12,920 bases of DNA, from assembly GCA_051819745.1 (NCBI GenBank), contig JBNJGO010000028.1, positions 1 through 12,920 of the forward strand. The letters are read 5' to 3'. The DNA is from SKGA01 sp051819745. Its GTDB lineage: Archaea > Nanobdellota > Nanobdellia > Woesearchaeales > SKGA01. The stretch's first letter is position 1. The number at the start of each line of letters is the position of its first letter. The position numbers and the translations under genes were made by a program. This document shows, one piece after another, positions 1 through 6,454 of the stretch. The notes beneath the pieces were generated by a model. The model saw only the letters and a list, made by a program, of their open reading frames with translations, was not told the DNA's origin and made no database searches.

Positions 1-647
1 AACGCAAGCGCATCGTTGAGGATATGATTCGTATCATCGATAGATGTAGCTAGTTCAGACCAGTCAAGCAGTGGTTCCACCCCCTTTACACGTTGTTCTT
101 TTTCAACGAGAAAGATCGTTTGCTTGACTAGCATCCGCAGTTTCAACGTGCCGTTTTCGAATCCCGGCAGAAACATCCTGTGAAATGCTTTAAGGTGTCC
201 TTTGAGAAATTCGAGATCAGATCTCATCGGGTATGCGGTCACGTCAAGCGGTGTTCCATACACGAGTTCGTAACGGTACAATTCTCGAAGTGTTATGTCA
301 ACACCCCCTTTAGGAGACGTATAATTAAGGCAACGTATTCCAGTCTCGAATTCGACAAGCGAGTGCGGGAGCAGTTCTGCGGGCTTGTAGTCCTTTCCAT
401 TATTGATTTGTAGAGAGCGAACTTCAGCCAAACCTTCATTATCGAAAGCGATAGGGACGATATCGACATCGCTTTTACTATCCATGTCACGACGGATGAA
501 ACTTCCTTTGATATAGATAGAATGAATCTTATCCTCGCCAACATGTTCAAATATTGTTTTGAGAGCTCGTTCAACGCCTGAAATGGCTTGTTTTTCAATA
601 TCGTTGATTGAAGTCCACTCGTTCCAGAAACGATTAAAATCAGACAT
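1..647 (-). CDS. Nucleotidyltransferase-fold protein (MNT/Pol-beta superfamily), truncated by the window edge
   Basis: The frame is open from an ATG at 647 down to base 1 without a stop, so at least 215 residues are present and the C-terminus lies outside the window. Residues 48-62 carry the nucleotidyltransferase signature: Gly48-Ser49, then Asp60-x-Asp62 (IKGSF...SDVDIV). A third candidate catalytic acid, Asp117, sits in a GVDIT strand. This pattern is known from minimal nucleotidyltransferases, aminoglycoside adenylyltransferases and CCA-adding enzymes, which transfer NMP from NTP using two metal ions. The substrate cannot be told here. The part after residue 135 looks helical and is not assigned. 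A TATA box at 671-683 lies about 30 nt before the ATG, so the message would be nearly leaderless. Hand count of the first 120 bases gives 44% G+C, against 27% at 1801-1920, so this gene differs clearly from its neighbours. The domain call is firm; the biological role is open. Confidence 0.8.
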   Translation of the reverse strand, partial: MSDFNRFWNEWTSINDIEKQAISGVERALKTIFEHVGEDKIHSIYIKGSFIRRDMDSKSDVDIVPIAFDNEGLAEVRSLQINNGKDYKPAELLPHSLVEFETGIRCLNYTSPKGGVDITLRELYRYELVYGTPLDVTAYPMRSDLEFLKGHLKAFHRMFLPGFENGTLKLRMLVKQTIFLVEKEQRVKGVEPLLDWSELATSIDDTNHILNDALA

Positions 648-670
648 ATATGAGCAATATAAAAATACCC

Positions 671-683
671 TTTATAAATATTT
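671..683 (-). promoter_or_regulatory. TATA box for the nucleotidyltransferase gene
   Basis: The sequence tttataaatattt is a near-perfect archaeal TATA element. Read on the minus strand its centre is about 30 nt before the ATG at 647, which predicts a transcript start a few bases before the codon and no room for a Shine-Dalgarno site. Confidence 0.65.
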
Positions 684-720
684 CGTTTGTATTCACTTAT
701 CAGTGATTATATTCCATAAG

Positions 721-732
721 TTTTTTAAATAA
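721..732 (+). promoter_or_regulatory. TATA-like element for the 146-aa orphan gene
   Basis: A ttttttaaataa stretch is centred about 26 nt before the ATG at 752, the spacing expected for leaderless transcription. The alternative is that aagggatga at 731-739 acts as a weak Shine-Dalgarno-like site; its spacing of about 12 nt makes this less attractive. Confidence 0.5.
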
Positions 733-751
733 GGGATGATTTTAGTTCAAT

Positions 752-1192
752 ATGGGTTTAGAACTTTTTAGAAGTAAATATATTTTGTTTTCAGACGATA
801 TAAAACCAGAGGATTTTGTAAAAAAAGAATTTGCTTTAATTAAACCATTATTTTTTGTGAACGAAACAAAAGATCTTTATTTCAATTTAGTAGCATCAAC
901 AACGAATACGGTTGATAAAACAAAAGCAAGAAACGGGGATCATTATCTTTCAATACATTCAACATCAAAATATAATTCTCCAAAGTCAATATTACCTGAT
1001 TCTGATTATAATTCTTTAGAAGTTTCACCTTTAGAAATTTTCTTTCAATGGAATGCAAACGAATATCCTGTACTTTATACTCTTGACGAAAAAAGCATGT
1101 TCACACGAGAGGAACAATATATTATTTTACCTAAATCACAAACCAATATTAACAAAAAACTAAAACAAGATATTGAGTCTTATTTAATATAA
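752..1192 (+). CDS. Uncharacterised 146-aa protein, convergent with the coiled-coil-PIN gene
   Basis: I do not recognise this family. The protein is 146 residues, with no membrane segment, signal peptide, cysteine cluster or repeat. The N-terminal half alternates short hydrophobic strands (SKYILF, KPLFFV, LYFNLVAST) with charged turns, suggesting a compact mainly beta fold; the C-terminus is a Lys-rich helix. A distant look of PemK/MazF-like small barrels in the KPLFFV...LVAST stretch is too weak to use as a call. Composition is very AT-rich, like the gene it faces. The gene stands alone on the plus strand, with its stop only 2 nt from the stop of the PIN-domain gene, and its promoter region is shared back to back with the nucleotidyltransferase. 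The frame is convincing because of its length, AT-typical codon use and the TATA box at leaderless spacing. Function is unknown. Confidence 0.75.
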   Translation: MGLELFRSKYILFSDDIKPEDFVKKEFALIKPLFFVNETKDLYFNLVASTTNTVDKTKARNGDHYLSIHSTSKYNSPKSILPDSDYNSLEVSPLEIFFQWNANEYPVLYTLDEKSMFTREEQYIILPKSQTNINKKLKQDIESYLI

Positions 1193-1194
1193 AA

Positions 1195-2337
1195 TCACGC
1201 TGCGTTTATATGATGTTCAATATTAATATAATGTCCATTACCTAATTCTTTTTTAGATTCAAAATTTTGATAATCTTTATCACGACCCAAAATTAAATAT
1301 CGCTTACCATTATGTTTTGCTTGATCCCGTATGTAATGAATTATTCTGAAATCCGCAGTACGTAAAAAATCATTCCAAGTGTCACCTTGATCTTTAGGAA
1401 CCCATATTTTTCTCATATCAGTTCTAGATATATCATTTAATTCTAAACGAAGAGGATAAGATACGATAACTTCATTGTTCTCTTTTAATTTACCAATTAT
1501 TTCTCGAGTGTTTTTTTTGTTAACTAATCGACCACCATGTTTATTTGAAGCAGAAGCAATTTCTCGATATACACATTTTGGAATTACAATCATATTATTT
1601 TTCATATTTGCATCTGCCAATTCAATATTTCCTTTTTTATTTTTTTCAGCTAAAACTGTAAAAAAAGAAGCATCAAGAAAAATAGTCGTATCTTTAATCT
1701 TTTGATTAAACTTAAGTTCAATAGAAGTTATCGATTTTTCAAAATTAAGTAACGTTTTAATTGAAGTGATATATCTATCTAAATCACGAGAATTATTTCT
1801 AATAGTGGTTAAATCTTTATTTTCAGTAAGAATGAGTTCCTTAATAATTTCTTTAATCTCATCAGCAGAATATGATGCTTTAACTAAACAATCATATAAC
1901 TGTTCAGTTTTATCTTCCCAAGATTTTAAAAAAGTTTCAAGTTGATGTATTATTTTATGTTCTTGCTTAAGCAATTCTTCAATTTTTTTGGAAACTTCTT
2001 TCAATTTATCTAATTTAATACTTCTTTTTTCCACAGACATCAAATTATTGATATGACTTGATAAGTCATGAAGATTTTTATTTATGTCTTTATCTTCATA
2101 ATACAAATATTTTTCATTTGAATGATCGATCTTTATTATTTTCTTAAGAAGATGCTGTTCTTTTATTTCATTTTTTTCTTTAGAAAAGTCAAATTTAGAA
2201 CTTTTTTCTAATCTATTCAATACACTTTTTTCAGTAGCATCAACTATTTTCTCTATTGATTTATCAACTGAATTAGTAAATTCAGATATATTTTCTAATT
2301 TATCTTCAATTTTAATCAATAATTTTATCTTTCGCAT
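1195..2337 (-). CDS. Long coiled-coil protein with C-terminal PIN-type nuclease domain
   Basis: A 380-residue protein in two parts. Residues 1 to about 215 are rich in Lys, Glu, Leu and Ile with heptad-like spacing and almost no Gly or Pro, as expected for a coiled coil. From about residue 217 a PIN-like domain follows: Asp222 in an FLDASFF strand, Glu259 in VYREI, Asp329 in TADFRII, and Asp353/Asp355 in LGRDKDY. The order D, E, D, D matches the metal-binding acids of PIN ribonucleases, which cut single-stranded RNA and are common as VapC toxins and in RNA-decay proteins. The frame can be extended to a TTG at 2352, but the TATA box at 2361-2373 would leave that codon before the transcript start, so ATG 2337 is chosen. 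No VapB-like antitoxin lies next to it. The gene is very AT-rich and convergent with an orphan gene. The PIN call is good; the target and the role of the coiled coil are unknown. Confidence 0.8.
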   Translation of the reverse strand: MRKIKLLIKIEDKLENISEFTNSVDKSIEKIVDATEKSVLNRLEKSSKFDFSKEKNEIKEQHLLKKIIKIDHSNEKYLYYEDKDINKNLHDLSSHINNLMSVEKRSIKLDKLKEVSKKIEELLKQEHKIIHQLETFLKSWEDKTEQLYDCLVKASYSADEIKEIIKELILTENKDLTTIRNNSRDLDRYITSIKTLLNFEKSITSIELKFNQKIKDTTIFLDASFFTVLAEKNKKGNIELADANMKNNMIVIPKCVYREIASASNKHGGRLVNKKNTREIIGKLKENNEVIVSYPLRLELNDISRTDMRKIWVPKDQGDTWNDFLRTADFRIIHYIRDQAKHNGKRYLILGRDKDYQNFESKKELGNGHYINIEHHINAA

Positions 2338-2360
2338 AATACCAGTAGCCAAAAATAAAG

Positions 2361-2373
2361 TTTATAAATATTT
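2361..2373 (-). promoter_or_regulatory. TATA box for the coiled-coil-PIN gene
   Basis: tttataaatattt is the same 13-mer as at 671-683. On the minus strand its centre is about 29 nt before ATG 2337 but only about 14 nt before the TTG at 2352, so it decides in favour of the ATG. Confidence 0.65.
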
Positions 2374-2424
2374 CCTAAAAAAGCAGTTTTGCTTATAAAT
2401 AATAATGTTAAAAAACCAATGTAA

Positions 2425-2440
2425 AATAATAATAATAATA
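2425..2440. repeat. Short (AAT)5 trinucleotide run
   Basis: Five tandem AAT units plus one base lie in the 173-bp intergenic stretch between the PIN gene and the methyltransferase. The rest of this stretch is AT-rich, with a second TATA-like element at 2391-2400 (gcttataaat) to which I could not attach a gene. Confidence 0.6.
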
Positions 2441-2478
2441 GGTGAAAAAAATTATAAAAAGTCGGTTTAAAGTAAAAA

Positions 2479-2488
2479 GCATATAAAC
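2479..2488 (+). promoter_or_regulatory. TATA box for the small SAM methyltransferase
   Basis: gcatataaac is centred about 27 nt before the ATG at 2511, giving a leaderless message. Confidence 0.55.
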
Positions 2489-2510
2489 AACATAGTATTT
2501 TTCAACAACT

Positions 2511-3008
2511 ATGAACTATTATGATGCTATCGCAGAAGGGTATGACAATCTCCACAAGGAAGAACAGTTTGCAAAATTTGCAGTTATCAAAGATTCGAAT
2601 ATTATTAAGGAAAACGATCGGCTTCTTGATGTTGGTTGCGGTACGGGTTTCTCTCTCGATTATTTCTCGGTTAAAGAATCGGTTGGCATCGATCCATCTC
2701 AAGGACTCATCGACCAGTATAAGGGCAAACAATCAATTATGAAAGGTTGTGCGGAAGATCTTCCTTTTGAAGATAACTCGTTTGATATTATTATAAGCGT
2801 GACTGCAATCCAGAACTTCTCAAATATAAAACAAGGATTATCCGAGATGAAGCGTGTCGGAAGGGATCGTTTCGTCATAACAATTCTCAAGCGATCATTA
2901 ACAACAAAACTTACAAGAAAATATGTCAAAGCAATATTTGAAGGATTTACCATTAAAGAAATAGAAGAAGAAAAAGACATTATCTTTCTCATAACAAAAG
3001 AAAAATAA
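2511..3008 (+). CDS. Small class I SAM-dependent methyltransferase
   Basis: A 165-residue protein with the Methyltransf_11 (UbiE-like) layout. Motif I is LLDVGCGTG at residues 38-46, the acidic end of strand 2 is Asp61 (VGIDPS), AEDLPF at 81-86 is the adenine-contact region and FDIIIS at 91-96 is strand 4. It transfers a methyl group from S-adenosylmethionine to an unknown acceptor. It is shorter than typical 200-250-residue members: the region after strand 5 is cut to one helix and a strand, so little substrate-binding structure is left. This may mean a partner protein supplies it, or that the acceptor is large. No NPPY-type motif is seen, so it is not an N6-adenine enzyme. It has its own TATA box, and converges on the zinc-ribbon gene with a 22-nt gap. 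The family call is secure; the substrate is not. Confidence 0.88.
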   Translation: MNYYDAIAEGYDNLHKEEQFAKFAVIKDSNIIKENDRLLDVGCGTGFSLDYFSVKESVGIDPSQGLIDQYKGKQSIMKGCAEDLPFEDNSFDIIISVTAIQNFSNIKQGLSEMKRVGRDRFVITILKRSLTTKLTRKYVKAIFEGFTIKEIEEEKDIIFLITKEK

Positions 3009-3045
3009 AAATAAAAGATGTTAAAAACAATCATTTCTTTTTCTT
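3001..3045. terminator. Back-to-back U-rich terminators of a convergent pair
   Basis: A-rich sequence at 3001-3015 (T-rich on the minus strand) and tttctttttctt at 3034-3045 on the plus strand flank the gap between the methyltransferase and the zinc-ribbon gene. Archaeal transcription stops at runs of U without a required hairpin, so each run could end the transcript of the opposite gene. Confidence 0.4.
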
Positions 3046-3444
3046 AGGTTTAGGTTTTTTCATCTTTTTTGTGATGGCAATTTTTTCGCCACAACCACCA
3101 CATAAAAATACATATGAAGGAACTCCCTTGTAGGTTTTTCGCTTGTAAGGAGTGGTCGTTTCATCTTCGTGATTGCAATGAGGACAGGTATATTTCACTT
3201 CAAGAAAAAGAGACGGCTCTAAGTCGTCTTTAGGAACTTCATACCCGCATTCAGTACACACATATTCTTTTGACCGCACTTTCGGACGTCCGGTTTTTTG
3301 ATCGACTGGTTTTCCCATCTTTCCTTTCTTGCACTTTTCACAGACTGGTCTGTAGACCCAAGCCATGATTCGACCATCATTTTCTAATTTTCTTCGTGTA
3401 AAATACAATAAATCATCCATACTTTCGGGAATAGTAATACTCAT
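3031..3444 (-). CDS. Double zinc-ribbon protein with basic C-terminal tail
   Basis: A 137-residue protein with four CxxC knuckles at residues 35-38, 63-66, 87-90 and 115-118. They can pair as two zinc ribbons with 24-residue spacers in each. An N-terminal segment of about 33 residues (SMDDLLYFTRRKLENDGRI) precedes them and is probably helical. The tail after residue 125 is nearly all Lys and Pro, which suggests nucleic-acid or ribosome binding. Cys-pair spacing recalls archaeal transcription and ribosomal zinc ribbons, but it matches no family I can name. A GAGGTG Shine-Dalgarno site 5 nt before the ATG supports this start, and a TATA-like element lies further upstream. The gene follows the helicase on the same strand by 97 nt, with its own promoter. 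The zinc-binding call is strong; the function is inferred only as likely RNA, DNA or ribosome related. Confidence 0.85.
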   Translation of the reverse strand: MSITIPESMDDLLYFTRRKLENDGRIMAWVYRPVCEKCKKGKMGKPVDQKTGRPKVRSKEYVCTECGYEVPKDDLEPSLFLEVKYTCPHCNHEDETTTPYKRKTYKGVPSYVFLCGGCGEKIAITKKMKKPKPKKKK

Positions 3445-3449
3445 AGTAA

Positions 3450-3455
3450 CACCTC
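3450..3455 (-). promoter_or_regulatory. Shine-Dalgarno site GAGGTG
   Basis: On the minus strand GAGGTG sits 5 nt before the ATG at 3444 and fixes the start of the zinc-ribbon gene. It marks this gene as one of the few with a real leader. Confidence 0.75.
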
Positions 3456-3483
3456 ATGTTTATACTATAACAAATCACCAATA

Positions 3484-3496
3484 CTTAATAAATATT
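3484..3496 (-). promoter_or_regulatory. TATA-like element for the zinc-ribbon gene
   Basis: On the minus strand aatatttattaag is centred about 45 nt before the ATG, which leaves a leader of roughly 18 nt that includes the GAGGTG site. A closer ttatagtataaac is too near the ATG to serve. Confidence 0.4.
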
Positions 3497-3541
3497 GTGC
3501 TAGAATTGATAATCATAATAAAAAGCTTAATAACTAAAAAC

Positions 3542-5548
3542 TTAGATATCGGAACTGACAAGTCCACGGTCAATCTTTTCTATTAATGTTTCTATACGAC
3601 CTTGAATCCTTTGATTATCTGTAGCTCGCTTTAATTGAGTGAGTACATCGATCAATCGACGGAAGAACCTGATAACATCGCCTTCTTGCATGTTAGTGTA
3701 TTTCATGAGCTCGATGAAGGTCGCTCCTGTTGCCCAGGCACTTACAAAATTAATCATTCGCTTAAGCGATATCTTATTGACATCTTGAAACACAGGAGTA
3801 TTATCAAATCGTTTTAAAATCCGATGATATGTTTTTTCACTTCCTTTAATCATGAAATAATCCATTCGTTTAGGTTCATATGTTATTGTTGCTAGAATGA
3901 TCAACAAATCAAGATCAGAGATTGAACTAAGATCTTTTCTGAAAAACAATTCTGTCAAAGCCACTTCGTTGAAATAAATATGTCTTGCAAATTCTCCTTT
4001 TTCAGTCAAGAGGTATTTTTTGTCAAAATCAATGTAGGCAGAACTCATTTCTTTTTTAAAATCAGAGGATTTCTTGATAAAACCAAGCTTGAGAAGATTT
4101 TTAATTTTATTATTAAAGCTCGCGAGAACATGAACTGCTTTTTTATTATTTTTTGTTCGAACATAATAATCAAAACTGCTTTTTAATACTTGGCCTTGAG
4201 TTTTTTCATCGTATTGGGAAAGAAGATTTAAAACAGTATTCACACTAAGTTTGAATTGGGAAATAATAGGCACCACATCTTTTTGGCAGATAGAATAGAA
4301 TTTATCAAGATCGGTGAATTTTCTATTAACAAGAGCAACAACAGTCCCTTTAGTGTCAATACCTCTTCGACCAGCACGACCTGCAATCTGAAAATACTCT
4401 TTGGAATTGAGCATCCTCATAGATACACCATCATATTTTTCCAAACTATCAAAAACGACAGTCTTTGCAGGCATATTAATACCAACTGAAAATGTTTCTG
4501 TCGTATAAAGAACACTGATAAGACCTTTAGCAAATAACTGCTCGACAATCTGTTTTAACTGAGGTAAAACGCCAGAATGGTGAAAACCAATACCGCGAAG
4601 AAGCGCCCTTCGAAGTTTTTTTGTCGTGTCCATTTTTGCAATTTCAGCATTGAGATTCTGCCTGATAAAAGAAGATACTTCAGCATGCTTTGAGTCAGGA
4701 AGAAAATTCTTTTTTGAAGCAAGCTCTCCAGCAAAATCCTCGCATTTTTTTCTTGAGAAACAAAAATACAGTGCAGGAATAGAATTTTCTATTTCGGGGA
4801 TTACTTCAAGATGATAAGGAGGTTTGAGCGAATGAACTTTTTTAAGAAATGAACGCTTGCTTTTTTTAGGACCTCTATTCTTTTTTTGACCAACATACAT
4901 TTGTTCAGCATACATTTCATCTTTTAACTTATCTTGTTGGACTTTTTCAATAGTAGTCATACCTAATTTCTTGTCAAAAACAAGATGTTCAAGAGGTACT
5001 GGACGGTGAGCATAATGAACTGTTTCTACTTTATGACCTTTTATGGTTTCGATCCAATTGGCAAACTCATCATAATTAGGAATGGTAGCGCTCAAACAAA
5101 GAAAACGAACGTGTTCGGGTGAAAAAATAATAGATTCTTCCCAAACCGTACCTCTTTGTCGATCATTGATATAATGTATTTCATCAAACACAACATAACT
5201 GATTGAATCAACCATATCATCGCCAGTGACAAGCATATTTCGAAAAATCTCAGTCGTCATGACAATAAGAGGAGCAGTGCTATTAATAACCCTATCACCA
5301 GTCATCAAACCAACATTATCTTCACCATACTCTTCTTTGAAATCTTTGAATTTCTGATTGGATAATGCCTTGATTGGTGCAGTATAAATAATCGTTTTTC
5401 CTTCAGGAAGATGCTTGTGAATAATATAATCCGCAATAAGGGTTTTTCCAGTACCCGTAGATGCTGAGACAACACACGAATTATTACGATTAATAGCTTG
5501 AATAGCTCGTTCTTGAAATGTATCTAGTATAAATCCTTTGAATTCCAT
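3542..5548 (-). CDS. Ski2/Mtr4-like superfamily 2 RNA helicase, compact form
   Basis: A 668-residue helicase. Walker A is ASTGTGKT at residues 29-36, with the upstream Q-motif Phe11-Gln12. The DExH box is DEIH at 122-125 followed by YI, SAT is at 153-155, FHHSG at 322-326, TTETFSVGINMPA at 349-361 and motif VI QIAGRAGRRG at 387-396. The DEIHYI and GRAGRRG forms are those of Ski2/Mtr4 helicases, which unwind RNA and feed the exosome from the 3' end. A Lys-rich insert (about 195-245) joins the two RecA domains. The C-terminal 270 residues are helical, like the winged-helix and ratchet region, with no room for an Mtr4 arch. The open frame extends upstream to a TTG at 5662, but the TATA box at 5578-5588 lies within that extension, so ATG 5548 is chosen. 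An exosome partner is inferred; Hel308-type DNA repair is less likely. Confidence 0.9.
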   Translation of the reverse strand: MEFKGFILDTFQERAIQAINRNNSCVVSASTGTGKTLIADYIIHKHLPEGKTIIYTAPIKALSNQKFKDFKEEYGEDNVGLMTGDRVINSTAPLIVMTTEIFRNMLVTGDDMVDSISYVVFDEIHYINDRQRGTVWEESIIFSPEHVRFLCLSATIPNYDEFANWIETIKGHKVETVHYAHRPVPLEHLVFDKKLGMTTIEKVQQDKLKDEMYAEQMYVGQKKNRGPKKSKRSFLKKVHSLKPPYHLEVIPEIENSIPALYFCFSRKKCEDFAGELASKKNFLPDSKHAEVSSFIRQNLNAEIAKMDTTKKLRRALLRGIGFHHSGVLPQLKQIVEQLFAKGLISVLYTTETFSVGINMPAKTVVFDSLEKYDGVSMRMLNSKEYFQIAGRAGRRGIDTKGTVVALVNRKFTDLDKFYSICQKDVVPIISQFKLSVNTVLNLLSQYDEKTQGQVLKSSFDYYVRTKNNKKAVHVLASFNNKIKNLLKLGFIKKSSDFKKEMSSAYIDFDKKYLLTEKGEFARHIYFNEVALTELFFRKDLSSISDLDLLIILATITYEPKRMDYFMIKGSEKTYHRILKRFDNTPVFQDVNKISLKRMINFVSAWATGATFIELMKYTNMQEGDVIRFFRRLIDVLTQLKRATDNQRIQGRIETLIEKIDRGLVSSDI

Positions 5549-5577
5549 TGTAATAATGGCATTTCGAAAGAAAGAGG

Positions 5578-5588
5578 TTTTTATAAAC
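5578..5588 (-). promoter_or_regulatory. TATA box for the helicase gene
   Basis: tttttataaac on the plus strand reads gtttataaaaa on the minus strand and is centred about 35 nt before ATG 5548. It would place the transcript start near 5557 and so rules out the 38-residue upstream extension of the frame. Confidence 0.6.
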
Positions 5589-5695
5589 GTTGTCACAAAA
5601 AACAATATTAAAAAAAGAAAATAATAATAGAAAAAACCAATAATAAGAGTGAAAACAGACAAAAAAAAATCTTTTTAGAGATAAAAAGAAGCAAA

Positions 5696-5705
5696 GTTAT
5701 AAAAA
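5696..5705 (+). promoter_or_regulatory. TATA box for the METTL5-type gene
   Basis: gttataaaaa is centred about 28 nt before the ATG at 5729. It shares the 180-bp purine-rich intergenic stretch with the divergent helicase promoter. Confidence 0.55.
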
Positions 5706-5728
5706 AAAGAAGATAATCCGTATACTTC

Positions 5729-6364
5729 ATGGCACGATCAAAACGAGAACTTGCAGTTTTTCTTTCAAAACTCAAATCATTCAGACAACCAAATCGAAGC
5801 TTCGAACAATACCCTACCGACAGCGATGTAGCTGCAACTCTTTTGTGGAAAGCACATCTTGACGGAACTATTAATGGAAAAACAATTGTCGATTTAGGTT
5901 GTGGGACAGGAATTCTTACTGTTGGCGCACTTATTTTAGGCGCGAGGAAAGTCATAATGATAGACATTGATAAAAATGTTCAGACCGATATTGAAAAAAA
6001 CCTTGACATACTTGAAGAATCCTACGAGATACAACCATACGATCATGTCGAGATGAAATTCGAAGATGCAAACACAACAACCATTGATTGTGAAAAAGAT
6101 GAAACCACAATACTGATGAATCCGCCATTTGGAACTTCAGTAAAACACGCAGACACGATGTTTCTTCAAAAAGCATTTACTATCGGAAAAACAATCTATT
6201 CAATACACAAGACTTCAACAAGAAATTATATCATATCATTTTGTCAACAACGCAAACACCACATCAAATGGGAACAAGATATTTCATTCATGATCAAAAA
6301 CACAATGAAAGAACATAGAAAACACATTCAGCGTATTGACACAACACTTTTCAAGATAGAATAG
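5729..6364 (+). CDS. METTL5-type rRNA adenine-N6 methyltransferase
   Basis: A 211-residue class I methyltransferase. An FEQYPTDSDVAATLLW segment (residues 25-40) precedes motif I VDLGCGTGI at 54-62. Asp79-Ile-Asp81 ends strand 2, and NPPFGT at 131-136 is the catalytic motif of N6-adenine methyltransferases. The stretch IYSIHKTSTRNYI that follows is diagnostic of METTL5, where the human protein has a closely similar YSLHKSSTR. Human METTL5 makes m6A in helix 44 region of 18S rRNA with TRMT112 as partner; the archaeal orthologue is expected to modify 16S rRNA. Length fits the family (about 200-215). No TRMT112-like gene is visible here. The gene is divergent from the RNA helicase and has its own TATA box at leaderless spacing. 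Assignment to the family is strong; the exact base modified is inferred from the eukaryotic enzyme. Confidence 0.92.
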   Translation: MARSKRELAVFLSKLKSFRQPNRSFEQYPTDSDVAATLLWKAHLDGTINGKTIVDLGCGTGILTVGALILGARKVIMIDIDKNVQTDIEKNLDILEESYEIQPYDHVEMKFEDANTTTIDCEKDETTILMNPPFGTSVKHADTMFLQKAFTIGKTIYSIHKTSTRNYIISFCQQRKHHIKWEQDISFMIKNTMKEHRKHIQRIDTTLFKIE

Positions 6365-6410
6365 AATAAAAGTATCTGATCACACATAACAAGGGCTCAA
6401 GGTGCAAAGA

Positions 6411-6420
6411 TTTTTAAACA
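6411..6420 (+). promoter_or_regulatory. Possible TATA element for the PAC2-family gene
   Basis: tttttaaaca lies about 40 nt before the ATG at 6455. The predicted start would fall near 6440, right at the Shine-Dalgarno site, so the true element could be a few bases upstream. Confidence 0.35.
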
Positions 6421-6440
6421 AAATAAAACCATATAACGAC

Positions 6441-6446
6441 GAGGTG
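6441..6446 (+). promoter_or_regulatory. Shine-Dalgarno site GAGGTG that decides the start
   Basis: GAGGTG ends 8 nt before the ATG at 6455. The longest frame begins at a GTG that overlaps the last base of this motif, so that GTG (6446) is part of the binding site and not the start. Confidence 0.7.
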
Positions 6447-6454
6447 TGAAGTGT

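Noticed and set aside
293..598. 101-aa open frame on the minus strand inside the nucleotidyltransferase gene
   Set aside because: It overlaps the truncated nucleotidyltransferase in another frame, has no recognisable motif and no promoter of its own. The nucleotidyltransferase frame carries the GS...DxD signature.
752..1192. MazF/PemK-like toxin for the 146-aa orphan
   Set aside because: Only a vague resemblance of two short strands was seen. There is no conserved catalytic pattern and no antitoxin gene.
2404..2469. Possible 21-residue leader peptide (ATG at 2404, rich in Ile and Lys)
   Set aside because: The nearest TATA-like element (2391-2400) would start transcription after this ATG. 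The content is just the (AAT)n run translated.
5608..5967. 119-aa minus-strand open frame overlapping the start of the METTL5-type gene
   Set aside because: It is antisense to a gene with clear motifs, and its C-terminal half is a Phe/Leu/Ile run caused by A-rich intergenic sequence.
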